This document shows positions 53,195-62,353 of a stretch of 64,000 nt of DNA, piece by piece. The stretch covers positions 1-64,000 of the forward strand of contig NZ_JAOYTH010000012.1 in NCBI RefSeq assembly GCF_025847205.1. Direction: 5' to 3'. Below the pieces are notes generated by a model that had not been told where the DNA came from, did no database searches, and saw only the letters and a list, made by a program, of their open reading frames with translations. The number at the start of each line of letters is the position of its first letter. The stretch's first letter is position 1. Made by a program: the position numbers and the translations under genes. Origin of the DNA: Pararhizobium sp. YC-54. GTDB taxonomy: Bacteria > Pseudomonadota > Alphaproteobacteria > Rhizobiales > Rhizobiaceae.

Positions 53195-53995
53195 TCAAAG
53201 CGGCTCCACCGGCTTGCGCCACCACGGCTCCCGCTTATCCAGAAAGGCCGAAATTCCTTCCCGCGCCTCGTCCGTTTCCCAGACATCGGCCAAACGCTCG
53301 ATCGTCGCTTCGATGACGGCCGGGGTGATCGGCATGCCCAGCGACCGCGCCAGCGCCTTCGACTGCCCGACTGCCCCGGGCGCCACCTGCAGATAGGGGG
53401 CAATCTCCGCCTCGATCGCCGCGTCAAGATCGCCTGACGGCACCACGCGCGTCAAAAGGCCCGCTGCCTGTGCTGCCTGCGCATCAAAAATCCTGCCGGA
53501 CATGAACAAGGGCCGCGCCTGCCCCTCGCCGATCCGCGCCACGACATAGGGGCTGATGGTCGCCGGGATCAGCCCGAGCCGGGTCTCCGTCAACCCGAAC
53601 TTGGCCGTATCGGCGGCAATCGCCACATCGGCAATGCACAGCAGGCCGATGCCGCCGCCGAACGCATTGCCGTGAACCCGGGCGATGACCGGCTTCTCCA
53701 GATCGTTCAGGGCCTTGAACATCAGCGCCAGCCGCTTGGCCTCCTTCATGCGCCCGGCCCGGTCCGCCTCGATCTGCGCCTTCATCCAGCCGAGATCGCC
53801 ACCGGCACAGAAGCTTATGCCCTCCGCCGCCAGCACGACGGCCCGGACAGCCGTATCTGCTCCCAGCAAACCTGCCGCAGTGGTCAGTTCACCGATCATC
53901 GTGCCGGACATGGCATTGTGCTTCTCCGAACGGGCAAGCGTCAGCCGCGCCACGCCCCTGCCATCGATCTCGATGCGAATGGTCCCGAACGTCAT
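53195..53995 (-). CDS. Enoyl-CoA hydratase, methylglutaconyl-CoA hydratase-like
   Basis: A 266-residue crotonase-fold enzyme (oxyanion-hole segments EKHNAMSGTMIGEL, GISFCAGGDLGWM and HGNAFGGGIGLLCIADVAIA). In leucine breakdown the family enzyme hydrates 3-methylglutaconyl-CoA to HMG-CoA. It overlaps the HMG-CoA lyase stop by 4 bases in reverse order of reaction, and is the last gene of the leucine operon. General crotonase function is safe; the specific step follows from neighbours. Confidence 0.87.
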   Translation of the reverse strand: MTFGTIRIEIDGRGVARLTLARSEKHNAMSGTMIGELTTAAGLLGADTAVRAVVLAAEGISFCAGGDLGWMKAQIEADRAGRMKEAKRLALMFKALNDLEKPVIARVHGNAFGGGIGLLCIADVAIAADTAKFGLTETRLGLIPATISPYVVARIGEGQARPLFMSGRIFDAQAAQAAGLLTRVVPSGDLDAAIEAEIAPYLQVAPGAVGQSKALARSLGMPITPAVIEATIERLADVWETDEAREGISAFLDKREPWWRKPVEPL

Positions 53996-54876
53996 GCCGC
54001 GCTCCTCAAACTGCGGGCGAAAGCCGATGCGGCCTCCAGCGCTTCTTCGTCAAGGCCGGTTACGAACCCGCGGTCCCTCACATACCGGTCGACCAGCAGC
54101 GTATCGACATTGCCTTTGGCGCCCGGCGCATAGGGACAGCCGCCGAGACCACCGACAGAGGCATCGAACACCCGGATGCCCCGGTCGAGCGCCACGCCGA
54201 TATTGTCGAGCGCGCGGCCGGACGTATCGTGAAAATGCCCGGCCAGCCTTTCGGCGGGAATCCCCGCGAGCACCGTCGCCAGCATCCGGTCGATCGCTTC
54301 CGGCGTGCCCCGGCCGATCGTATCGCCAAGACTGATTTCGTAACAGCCAAGCCTCAGCAACTGCCCCGCGACGGCGGCGGCACTTTCCGGCGCAACGGCG
54401 CCGTCATAGGGACATTCGACCACGCAGCTGACATAGCCGCGCACCGCAACTCCCTCACTGCGGGCCGCCTCCGCCACTGGGCGAAACCGCTCGATGCTTT
54501 CGGCGATCGAGCAATTGATATTGTGCTGTGAAAACCCTTCCGAGGCCGAGGCAAAGATCGCCACCTCGTCTGCGCCTGCCGCCAATGCGGCCTCAAAACC
54601 CTTCATGTTGGGCGTCAAAACCGCGTAGCGCACCCCCGGCCGGCGGGCGATCCCGGCCATCACCTCGGCAGCATCGGCCAGTTGCGGCACCCATTTCGGA
54701 CTGACGAAGCTCGTCACCTCGATCCGCTCGAAGCCGCAGTCCGACAGCCTGTCGACCAGCCTGATCTTGTCCTGCGTCGCGATCAGGACCTTCTCGTTCT
54801 GAAGGCCGTCCCGCGGCGCCATCTCGACGATGGAAACGCGGTTTTCGGCTCCAATTGCACCTGCCGCCAGCATCAC
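53992..54876 (-). CDS. Hydroxymethylglutaryl-CoA lyase
   Basis: A 294-residue TIM-barrel enzyme. VEMAPRDGLQNE (residues 17-28) carries the catalytic Arg-Asp pair, and the HMG-CoA lyase signature SVGGLGGCPYAPGAKGN is present near the C-terminus with its active-site cysteine. It cleaves HMG-CoA to acetyl-CoA and acetoacetate, the last step of leucine degradation. It overlaps mccA by 4 bases. Confidence 0.93.
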   Translation of the reverse strand: MMLAAGAIGAENRVSIVEMAPRDGLQNEKVLIATQDKIRLVDRLSDCGFERIEVTSFVSPKWVPQLADAAEVMAGIARRPGVRYAVLTPNMKGFEAALAAGADEVAIFASASEGFSQHNINCSIAESIERFRPVAEAARSEGVAVRGYVSCVVECPYDGAVAPESAAAVAGQLLRLGCYEISLGDTIGRGTPEAIDRMLATVLAGIPAERLAGHFHDTSGRALDNIGVALDRGIRVFDASVGGLGGCPYAPGAKGNVDTLLVDRYVRDRGFVTGLDEEALEAASAFARSLRSAA

Positions 54877-56858
54877 GTTTCCTCGGGCTTCAGCGAAAGA
54901 AGAACCGCGCCATCGACCGTCTGGTCGCCCTCGGCAACAAACAGGCTTTCCACCAGCCCGTCGCGGCTGGCCGAAAGCGTCAGCTCCATCTTCATCGCTT
55001 CCATGACAATCAGCGGATCACCCTTTAAAACGGCGTCTCCCTCCTTCACGCGCACCAGCTTGACCAGTCCCGGCATGGGCGCAAGGAGGCGATCGCTTCC
55101 GGCTGCATCTTCCGCTTCGCCATCCAGCGGATCGGGAACATGAAAGTCAAAGGCACGGCCATCGACAAGCAACGTAAAACCTTTCGGTATTTCAAGCCGT
55201 TGCAGCGCACTCTGCCGGCCATCGGCCTCGACAAGACAACCGCCGTCGAACCGGCCGGAGATCCTGACGGGAATGACCCGGTTGCTGCCATGGACGGCAA
55301 ACAGGTCGAGACCGCGCGCTGCGACGCGCAGGACATGGCGCTCGCCGGCATGATCCAGGGTTACCGTGCGCGTTGCCTGCCCCCAAACCTGCCAATGGCC
55401 GAGCGACAGCCAGGGATCGCCGGCCGGCGGAGCCTGCAAAGTCCCAAGCGACAGGACCGCCGCCAGCGCCAGCACGGTTTCGTCGGGCGCAGCGACCACC
55501 GTTAGCGCCGCGACCTCCCGGTCGATCAGCCCGGTATCGGGATGCCCCGCGACGAAATCCGGTTGCCGGCTCAGGCGGGCGAGGAAATCGAGATTGTTGG
55601 CGACGCCCCCGATATGGCTGTTGTCCAGAGCCGCCGTCAGCTTCGCAAGGGCTGCCGCCCGGGTTGTGCCGTGCACGATCAGCTTGGCGATCATCGGATC
55701 GTAGAACGGGCTGATCCGGTCGCCCTGGCGCACGCCGGCATCGACCCGCACGCCGTCCGCCGGGAACCCGACATGCGACAGCGTGCCGGTCGATGGCAGG
55801 AAACCGCGCGCCGGGTCCTCGGCATAGACCCGCGCCTCGAATGCCCAGCCGTCGATCGACAATTCCGATTGCTTCAACGGCAAAGGCTCGCCATTGGCCA
55901 CCCGCAATTGCCACTCGACCAGATCGACGCCGGTGATCGCCTCCGTCACCGGATGCTCGACCTGCAGCCGCGTGTTCATTTCCATGAAGAAGAACCGGTC
56001 AGGCCAGAGCCCGTCCGAGACATCGGCGATGAATTCGACCGTGCCCGCACCGCAATAGTCGATGGCCCGCGCCGCGCGCACCGCCGCCTCCCCCATCGCC
56101 CGGCGCATTTCCGCCGTCATGCCCGGCGCCGGGGCCTCCTCGATCACCTTCTGATGGCGCCGCTGCAGCGAGCAGTCCCGCTCGAACAGATGCACCGCAT
56201 TGCCATGCCGGTCGCCAAACACCTGGATTTCGATATGGCGCGGCTTCATCAGGTATTTTTCGATCAGCACCGCGCCATCGCCGAAGGCAGCCTCCGCCTC
56301 CCGCCGCGCCGCCTCAAGGGACGCGCCAAAATCCTCGGCGTGGTCGACGCGGCGCATGCCCTTGCCGCCACCGCCGGCCCGCGCCTTGATCAGCACCGGA
56401 AAACCGATGCCCATGGCCTGTTCACTGAGAAATGCGGCATCCTGATTGTCGCCGTGATAGCCGGGAACCACCGGCACGTCCGATTGCTCCATGAGCACCT
56501 TTGCCGCGTCCTTCAGACCCATGGCACGAATGGCAGCGGCCGATGGTCCGATGAAGGCCATGCCCGCCGCCTCGACCGCTTCGGCGAAATCAGCGTTCTC
56601 CGACAGGAACCCGTAGCCCGGATGGATGGCCTGTGCGCCTGAGCGGTCTGCCGCAGCGATAATGCGCCCGGCATTCAGGTAACTCTCGCTAGCCGCCGCC
56701 GCACCGATCCGGAAAGCTTCATCGGCCAGCTCGACATGCAGCGCGCCGGCATCCGCATCGGAATAGACCGCAACCGTGCGAATGCCCAGACGCCGCGCCG
56801 TGCGGATGATCCGGCAAGCGATTTCACCGCGATTGGCAACGAGTATCTTCGAAAACAT
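54873..56858 (-). CDS. mccA: Methylcrotonyl-CoA carboxylase alpha (biotin-containing) subunit
   Basis: A 661-residue biotin carboxylase subunit. Biotin carboxylase domain about 1-450 (FSKILVANRGEIACRIIRTA; GGGGKGMRRV), a middle domain, and a C-terminal biotinyl domain with MEAMKM (biotinylated Lys623). It carboxylates biotin for the partner beta subunit at 57372-58979. Linkage with ivd, HMG-CoA lyase and a methylglutaconyl-CoA hydratase distinguishes it from propionyl- or geranyl-CoA carboxylase. Confidence 0.92.
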   Translation of the reverse strand: MFSKILVANRGEIACRIIRTARRLGIRTVAVYSDADAGALHVELADEAFRIGAAAASESYLNAGRIIAAADRSGAQAIHPGYGFLSENADFAEAVEAAGMAFIGPSAAAIRAMGLKDAAKVLMEQSDVPVVPGYHGDNQDAAFLSEQAMGIGFPVLIKARAGGGGKGMRRVDHAEDFGASLEAARREAEAAFGDGAVLIEKYLMKPRHIEIQVFGDRHGNAVHLFERDCSLQRRHQKVIEEAPAPGMTAEMRRAMGEAAVRAARAIDYCGAGTVEFIADVSDGLWPDRFFFMEMNTRLQVEHPVTEAITGVDLVEWQLRVANGEPLPLKQSELSIDGWAFEARVYAEDPARGFLPSTGTLSHVGFPADGVRVDAGVRQGDRISPFYDPMIAKLIVHGTTRAAALAKLTAALDNSHIGGVANNLDFLARLSRQPDFVAGHPDTGLIDREVAALTVVAAPDETVLALAAVLSLGTLQAPPAGDPWLSLGHWQVWGQATRTVTLDHAGERHVLRVAARGLDLFAVHGSNRVIPVRISGRFDGGCLVEADGRQSALQRLEIPKGFTLLVDGRAFDFHVPDPLDGEAEDAAGSDRLLAPMPGLVKLVRVKEGDAVLKGDPLIVMEAMKMELTLSASRDGLVESLFVAEGDQTVDGAVLLSLKPEET

Positions 56859-56875
56859 CCGTACGTCCCGGTCTG

Positions 56876-56977
56876 AAGCATGTCGCGCAAAAGTGTGCTG
56901 CGGTTTTGCGAGAACGTCATGCGTGAAATCAAAAACTTAAAGCGCAGCAAGCGAATCTGAAAGATCGCGACATGCTT
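56876..56977. repeat. RIME-like rhizobial palindromic intergenic element
   Basis: A 102-base segment ends in a perfect 12-base inverted repeat: AAGCATGTCGCG (56876-56887) and CGCGACATGCTT (56966-56977). The body (CAAAAGTGTGC, TTAAAGCGC, GCGAATCTGAAAGATC) strongly recalls the RIME elements scattered between genes in rhizobia. It lies between the ridA-like and mccA genes and its right end touches the ridA-like stop codon. It could form a long hairpin in the leucine operon mRNA. Confidence 0.7.
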
Positions 56978-57360
56978 TAGTGAGCAGCGACGACTTCGAC
57001 CTCGAGCAGCCAGGCCCCGTCAAAAATACCGGCGATCACAACTGTCATCGCAGGCGCCAGGCTTCCCAGATACTCTCCACGAATTTCGCGATTGGCCATG
57101 GTGTGATGCCGGTCGGCGAGATAGGTCGTCACCTTGACGATATCCGCCTTGGTCATCCCGGCGGCCTTCAGCTGCGCATCGACATTGAGCCAGACCTGCC
57201 GTGCCTGGGCTTCGAAGCCCCCTGGCACGTTGTCGGCGGAATCCGTCGGGATCTGGCCGCTGACGAAGAGCAGACGTTGGAAATCCTCAAGCCGGACGGC
57301 CTGCGAATAACCGCCGCGTGGCTGGGGGGCGTTCTTGGCATTGAAAGCATCACGTTTCAT
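56977..57360 (-). CDS. RidA family (YjgF/YER057c/UK114) protein
   Basis: A 127-residue RidA protein starting at ATG 57360 after GAGGAGAAAG. Family features include SQAVRLEDFQRLLFVSGQIP, the GGFEAQARQVWLNVDAQLKAAGM helix and a KVTTYLADRH segment. RidA enzymes hydrolyse reactive enamine/imine intermediates from PLP enzymes; the conserved substrate-binding arginine usually found in active RidA appears replaced in this stretch (the family Arg105 position is not evident), so it may be a Rid subfamily member without deaminase activity. It lies inside the leucine operon between mccB and mccA. Confidence 0.85.
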   Translation of the reverse strand: MKRDAFNAKNAPQPRGGYSQAVRLEDFQRLLFVSGQIPTDSADNVPGGFEAQARQVWLNVDAQLKAAGMTKADIVKVTTYLADRHHTMANREIRGEYLGSLAPAMTVVIAGIFDGAWLLEVEVVAAH

Positions 57361-57371
57361 GGTCTTTCTCC

Positions 57372-58979
57372 TCACATCCTGAACAGGCCAAAACGGGTAT
57401 CGTCGATCGGTGCATTGAGGGCTGCCGAAAGGGAAAGCGCCAGCACATCGCGGCTCTTGCGCGGATCGATGATGCCGTCGTCCCACAGCCGCGCCGAAGC
57501 ATAGAGCGGGTGGCTCTGGGTCTCGAACAGGTTCAGCACCGGCTGCTTGAACTTCGCTTCGTCTTCCTCGCTCCAGGGCGTGCCCGCCCGCTTCAGCGCA
57601 TCGCCGCGCACCGTTGCCAGCACGCCTGCCGCCTGCTCGCCGCCCATCACCGAAATCCGGCTGTTCGGCCAGGTCCACAGGAAGCGCGGCGAAAACGCCC
57701 GGCCGCCCATGCCGTAATTGCCCGCACCGAAGGAGCCGCCGACCAGCATGGTGATCTTCGGCACCCTGGTCGTCGCCACAGCCGTCACCAGCTTGGCGCC
57801 GTGCTTGGCAATGCCTTCGGTCTCGTACTTCCGCCCGACCATGAAGCCGGTGATATTCTGCAGGAAAACCAGCGGAATCTTGCGCTGCGAGCAAAGCTCG
57901 ACGAAATGCGTGCCCTTCAGCGCCGATTCCGAAAACAACACGCCATTGTTGGCGATGATGCCGACAGGAATTCCGTGGATGTGCGCAAAGCCGCAGACCA
58001 GCGTCGTACCGTAGCGCGCCTTGAACTCGTCCAGCCGCGATCCATCGACGATCCGGGCGATCACCTCGCGAATATCGTAGGGTGTGCGCAGGTCCAAAGG
58101 CACGACGCCGTTCATATCGTCAGGATCGTAGACCGGCTCTTCCGGCGCCTGCCGCGCGACGGTGGCGATGCTGGAACGGTTCAGGCTGGCAACCGCGCGG
58201 CGCGCCAGCGCCAGCGCATGCGCATCGTCGCGGGCGAGATGATCGGCAACGCCCGAAAGCCGCGTGTGCACATCACCGCCGCCAAGATCCTCGGAAGACA
58301 CCACTTCGCCCGTTGCAGCCCGCACCAGCGGCGGCCCGGCGAGAAAGATCGTGCCCTGTCCCTCGACAATGATCGCCTCGTCCGACATTGCCGGCACATA
58401 GGCGCCGCCCGCCGTGCACGATCCCATGACGACGGCAATCTGCGGAATGCCCGCCGCCGACATATTGGCCTGATTGTAGAAGATACGGCCGAAATGATCG
58501 CGGTCGGGAAACACCTCGTCCTGGTTCGGCAAGTTGGCGCCGCCGGAATCGACCAGATAGATGCAGGGCAGGTTGTTCTCCGCCGCGATCTCCTGCGCCC
58601 GCAAATGCTTCTTCACCGTCATCGGATAGTAGGTGCCGCCTTTGACCGTCGCATCGTTGCAGACGATCATGCAGTCGCGGCCGGACACACGTCCGATGCC
58701 CGTGACCAGCCCTGCCCCCGGCGCCTCACCCTTGTAAAGGCCGTGCGCCGCCGTCATGCCGACTTCCAGAAACGGTGTCGCCGTATCAATCAGCTGCGCC
58801 ACACGCTCGCGCGGCAGCATCTTGCCGCGGCTGACATGACGCTCGCGCGCCGCCTCGCCGCCACCGCCGGCAGCCAGCGCGGCGGCCTCCTCGACAACAC
58901 GCATCGCCTCCGCCATCGCCGTGCTATTGGCGCGGAATGTTTCCGAAGACGTGGTAATTTGCGATTTCAGAACGGCCAT
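57372..58979 (-). CDS. mccB: Methylcrotonyl-CoA carboxylase beta (carboxyltransferase) subunit
   Basis: A 535-residue carboxyltransferase with the two crotonase-like halves: oxyanion elements in [19 protein letters not shown] and [20 protein letters not shown] in the N-terminal half, and [14 protein letters not shown] and [16 protein letters not shown] in the C-terminal half. It moves the carboxyl group from biotin to 3-methylcrotonyl-CoA. It is the second gene of the operon, after ivd. Confidence 0.94.
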   Translation of the reverse strand: MAVLKSQITTSSETFRANSTAMAEAMRVVEEAAALAAGGGGEAARERHVSRGKMLPRERVAQLIDTATPFLEVGMTAAHGLYKGEAPGAGLVTGIGRVSGRDCMIVCNDATVKGGTYYPMTVKKHLRAQEIAAENNLPCIYLVDSGGANLPNQDEVFPDRDHFGRIFYNQANMSAAGIPQIAVVMGSCTAGGAYVPAMSDEAIIVEGQGTIFLAGPPLVRAATGEVVSSEDLGGGDVHTRLSGVADHLARDDAHALALARRAVASLNRSSIATVARQAPEEPVYDPDDMNGVVPLDLRTPYDIREVIARIVDGSRLDEFKARYGTTLVCGFAHIHGIPVGIIANNGVLFSESALKGTHFVELCSQRKIPLVFLQNITGFMVGRKYETEGIAKHGAKLVTAVATTRVPKITMLVGGSFGAGNYGMGGRAFSPRFLWTWPNSRISVMGGEQAAGVLATVRGDALKRAGTPWSEEDEAKFKQPVLNLFETQSHPLYASARLWDDGIIDPRKSRDVLALSLSAALNAPIDDTRFGLFRM

Positions 58980-59023
58980 TCATTCCCCCGACCAAACATC
59001 CTGCTGAACTCTGCGCGCCGCGC

Positions 59024-60187
59024 TCAAGCCGTCTCGCCAAAAAGCTCCCTGCCGATCAGCATACGCCGTATTTCCGACGTTCCCGCGCCGATTTCGTACA
59101 GTTTCGCATCCCTCAGCAGCCGGCCGGCCGGATAGTCGTTGGTGTAGCCGTTGCCGCCCAGCACCTGGATGGTTTCGAGCGCCAACGTCGTTGCCCGTTC
59201 CGCCGCGTAGAGAATGCAGCCGGCCGCATCCTTGCGCGTCGTCTCGCCGCGATCGCAGGCGGCTGCCACGGCATAGACATAGGCGCGTGCTGCATTCAGC
59301 GTCACATACATGTCGGCGATTTTGCCCTGCATCAGCTGGAACTCCCCGATCGGCTGGCCGAACTGCTTTCGCTCATGCAGATAGGGGAGTGCAACGTCGA
59401 GGCAAGCCGCCATGATCCCGAGCGGCCCGGCCGACAGGACGACGCGTTCATAATCGAGACCCGACATCAGGATGCGCACGCCGCCACCGAGGCTTCCCAG
59501 CACATTTTCCTCCGGTACCTCGCAATCGCTGAAGATCAGTTCGCAGGTATTGGAGCCGCGCATGCCGAGCTTGTCGAGCTTCTGGCCGGTCGAAAATCCG
59601 GCAAACCCCTTTTCGACCAGAAACGCGGTAATGCCGCGTGGCCCGGCATCCGGATCGGTCTTGGCGTAGACGACCAGAACGTCGGCGTCCGGCCCGTTGG
59701 TGATCCACATCTTGTTGCCGTTGAGCACATAGCGACCGCCGCGCTTGTCGGCCCGAAGCTTCATCGACACGACATCGGAGCCGGCGCCCGGCTCGGACAT
59801 TGCCAGTGCGCCGACATGCTCGCCGGAAATCAGCTTCGGCAGATATCGGGCCTTCTGGGCATCGGAGCCGTTGCGGTTGATCTGGTTGACGCAGAGATTG
59901 GAATGGGCGCCATAGCTCAAGGCCACCGACGCCGACGCCCGGCTGATCTCCTCCATCGCCACGCAATGGGCGAGATAACCAAGGCCGATGCCGCCGTAAT
60001 CCTCGCCCGCCGTGATCCCGAGCAGACCGAGATCGCCCAGCTCACGCCAGAGCGACATCGGAAAGCTGTTGTCCCGGTCGATATCGGCCGCCTGCGGCGC
60101 AATGCGCTCGCTGGCAAACCGCCGCACGGTTTCGCGCAGAGCTTCGATCTCTTCGCCCAAGGCAAAATTCAAACCGCCGGAATACAT
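59024..60187 (-). CDS. ivd: Isovaleryl-CoA dehydrogenase
   Basis: A 387-residue acyl-CoA dehydrogenase starting at ATG 60187 (GAGGAGG upstream); a longer frame to 60334 lacks family similarity. Conserved segments [16 protein letters not shown] and [16 protein letters not shown] and the C-terminal [42 protein letters not shown] are clear. The Glu of [10 protein letters not shown], typical of isovaleryl-CoA dehydrogenase rather than the C-terminal Glu of other ACADs, supports this call. First gene of the leucine operon; it passes electrons to ETF. Confidence 0.92.
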   Translation of the reverse strand: MYSGGLNFALGEEIEALRETVRRFASERIAPQAADIDRDNSFPMSLWRELGDLGLLGITAGEDYGGIGLGYLAHCVAMEEISRASASVALSYGAHSNLCVNQINRNGSDAQKARYLPKLISGEHVGALAMSEPGAGSDVVSMKLRADKRGGRYVLNGNKMWITNGPDADVLVVYAKTDPDAGPRGITAFLVEKGFAGFSTGQKLDKLGMRGSNTCELIFSDCEVPEENVLGSLGGGVRILMSGLDYERVVLSAGPLGIMAACLDVALPYLHERKQFGQPIGEFQLMQGKIADMYVTLNAARAYVYAVAAACDRGETTRKDAAGCILYAAERATTLALETIQVLGGNGYTNDYPAGRLLRDAKLYEIGAGTSEIRRMLIGRELFGETA

Positions 60188-60573
60188 CAGGCCTCCTCCC
60201 TGTCGGATCACGCTGCCTGAACGGAAGGAAAACGACGATATGCCTCCCGGCCCGCAAAGGGCCGTCATGGATACCTGCGCTCCTCCCCATACAGCAGTCG
60301 TTGCAAGACGCCGATGCCGCGGACTCCTCTCCACCGCACCGGTACCGATTTTTTGAGACTAACACACCCGCACAACAATTTCCGAACCAAGACAGGGGCT
60401 TGCGCGCATGATTTGCAAAAAAATGCGCCGGAAACCCGCTCGGTTGAGGTGGCAACCGCGAAGCTGAGCGGACGATAGCGCTCCTACCCCGCACCTGTAA
60501 GATCGCGATTGCCCTTGCACGAAACGCCCACAGTCTCCAAGACGGGAAGAAAATAATCGGCAGCGAGCGGATC
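60188..60573. other. Divergent region between ivd and flavoprotein gene
   Basis: About 386 bases without a convincing gene; frames reading over it are short. It should contain the promoter of the leucine operon and the promoter of the flavoprotein gene. I found no strong dyad and no MerR-type LiuR gene nearby. Confidence 0.4.
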
Positions 60574-61794
60574 ATGACTGGAAAACAGATCGCAATCATC
60601 GGCGGCGGGCCGGCGGGCCTGATGGCGGCGGAGATGCTATCGCTGTCCGGCCATGCGGTGACGGTCTATGACGGCATGCCGACATTCGGGCGGAAATTCC
60701 TGCTCGCCGGGAAATCCGGCCTCAACATCACCCATTCCGAGGACTACCAGCGTTTCGCCGTCCATTTTGGGTCAGCGTCGGAGCGCCTGCGTACGGCACT
60801 GGACGCCTTCACGCCGCAAGACGTGCGAACCTGGGCATCCGGTCTCGGGACGGAAACCTTCACCGGCACATCCGGCCGCGTCTTCCCGACCGTCATGAAG
60901 GCCTCGCCGCTGCTGCGCGCATGGTTGCGACGATTGGAGGCGCAGGGCGTCAAGCTCATGACCCGCCATCGCTGGACAGGCTTTGCCGATCCCGGCCTCG
61001 TCTTCGAAACCCCGGATGGCACGATAACCGTCCGCAGCGACGCAACGCTGCTGGCCCTTGGCGGCGCCAGCTGGCCGCGTCTGGGCGCCGATGGCAGCTG
61101 GATTCCGCTTTTGAGCGAAAAGGGCGTCGAGATCGCCGGCCTCCAGCCCGCCAATTGCGGCTTCGATGTCGATTGGAGCGATGTCTTCAGGGACCGCTTT
61201 GCCGGTGCACCGCTGAAATCCGTCACGACCACGTCGGATGCCGGCACCTTTCCGGGCGAATTCGTCATCTCCCGCCACGGCATCGAAGGCAGCCTCGTCT
61301 ACGCCCATTCCGCAGCCCTTAGGGAGGGGCTGTCGCGGCAGGGCCATGCAACCCTGTTTGTCGATCTTGCTCCCGGCCGCAGCATCGCGCGCCTGGCAAA
61401 AGACCTTTCGCGGCAGGATGGGAAAATCAGCCTCTCCAATCGCCTGCGCAAGGGCGCCGGTCTCGAAGGCGTCAAAGCCGCGCTGGTGCGGGAACGCGGC
61501 TCTCAAACCCTTCTCAACGATCCAGTCCAACTGGCGGGACTGATCAAGGCGCTGCCCATTCCCGTCGCCCGGCCGCGGCCCATCGCCGAGGCAATCTCCT
61601 CGGCGGGCGGCATTCGTTTCGACGCTCTTGACGAGTTCTATATGCTGAAAGCCCTGCCGGGCGTCTTTACCGCCGGAGAAATGCTGGACTGGGAGGCGCC
61701 GACCGGCGGCTATCTGTTGACCGCCTGCTTCGCCACAGGCCGCGCAGCAGCGCGGGGACTAGATCGCTGGCTATCGGATGCGGCCCGAGCATAA
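60574..61794 (+). CDS. HI0933/BaiN family FAD-dependent flavoprotein
   Basis: A 406-residue flavoprotein of the HI0933 family. The FAD motif AIIGGGPAGLMAAEMLS is at residues 7-23, KFLLAGKSGLNITHSE at about 45-60 is the family signature, and a C-terminal GEMLDWEAPTGGYLLTACFATG closes the FAD site. Members lack a settled function; BaiN acts on a bile acid precursor in gut bacteria. Monocistronic, 11 bases before the convergent DUF4174 gene. Confidence 0.88.
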   Translation: MTGKQIAIIGGGPAGLMAAEMLSLSGHAVTVYDGMPTFGRKFLLAGKSGLNITHSEDYQRFAVHFGSASERLRTALDAFTPQDVRTWASGLGTETFTGTSGRVFPTVMKASPLLRAWLRRLEAQGVKLMTRHRWTGFADPGLVFETPDGTITVRSDATLLALGGASWPRLGADGSWIPLLSEKGVEIAGLQPANCGFDVDWSDVFRDRFAGAPLKSVTTTSDAGTFPGEFVISRHGIEGSLVYAHSAALREGLSRQGHATLFVDLAPGRSIARLAKDLSRQDGKISLSNRLRKGAGLEGVKAALVRERGSQTLLNDPVQLAGLIKALPIPVARPRPIAEAISSAGGIRFDALDEFYMLKALPGVFTAGEMLDWEAPTGGYLLTACFATGRAAARGLDRWLSDAARA

Positions 61795-61805
61795 ACCCGA
61801 CGGTT

Positions 61806-62234
61806 TCAGTTTGAGCGCTCCGCCGTTCGCACCGGCAGCTGGTCGATCAGATCGAAGATCGTCCCAGGCGTAACCACCTCGCCGGACCGAAATTTGACTG
61901 CCCCGTCCTTGCCAACCAGGATGAGGGCAAAAAACCCGTCGGTGACATCCAGATCGTAGCGGATTGCATAGCAGTTGAGATCGTATTGCGGCCCGAACAG
62001 TGCCTTCACATCCTGCCGCCCGACCTCCAGCACGATAATGTCGCGCTCACGCAGGCCATCTGCTTGTGCCAGCAGCATATCTGCCTGACGCGCGGCATCC
62101 GCATGTTCCTTGTCGGGGAAAATCACCAGAACCCGGTAGCGCCATTCGAAGTCGGCAAGACTCATTCCACCCTGTTGCGGATCGACATCGATGCCGAAAA
62201 CTTCGGCGGCCAATGACTTCAACATCGCCTTCAT
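61806..62234 (-). CDS. DUF4174 domain protein
   Basis: A 142-residue protein of the DUF4174 family, thioredoxin-like: FEWRYRVLVIFPDKEHADAARQ, RDIIVLEVGR and a FFALILVGKDGAVKFRSGEVV segment typical of a peroxiredoxin/thioredoxin-like fold without a CxxC pair. No signal peptide is obvious at its start. Function is unknown. Confidence 0.75.
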   Translation of the reverse strand: MKAMLKSLAAEVFGIDVDPQQGGMSLADFEWRYRVLVIFPDKEHADAARQADMLLAQADGLRERDIIVLEVGRQDVKALFGPQYDLNCYAIRYDLDVTDGFFALILVGKDGAVKFRSGEVVTPGTIFDLIDQLPVRTAERSN

Positions 62235-62353
62235 CCTCTGCCGTTAAACCCATAAGGATGCTAACTGGCGGACGGGCCTTTGGTTCCGGAATTCTTCGCG
62301 GTGATAGCCGTATGAATGCCGCCGGTTGAAAGACAAGCTATCCCCCGCGTCCG

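Noticed and set aside
57510..59135. 541-residue plus-strand frame over mccB
   Set aside because: Antisense to a complete carboxyltransferase gene and without recognisable motifs.
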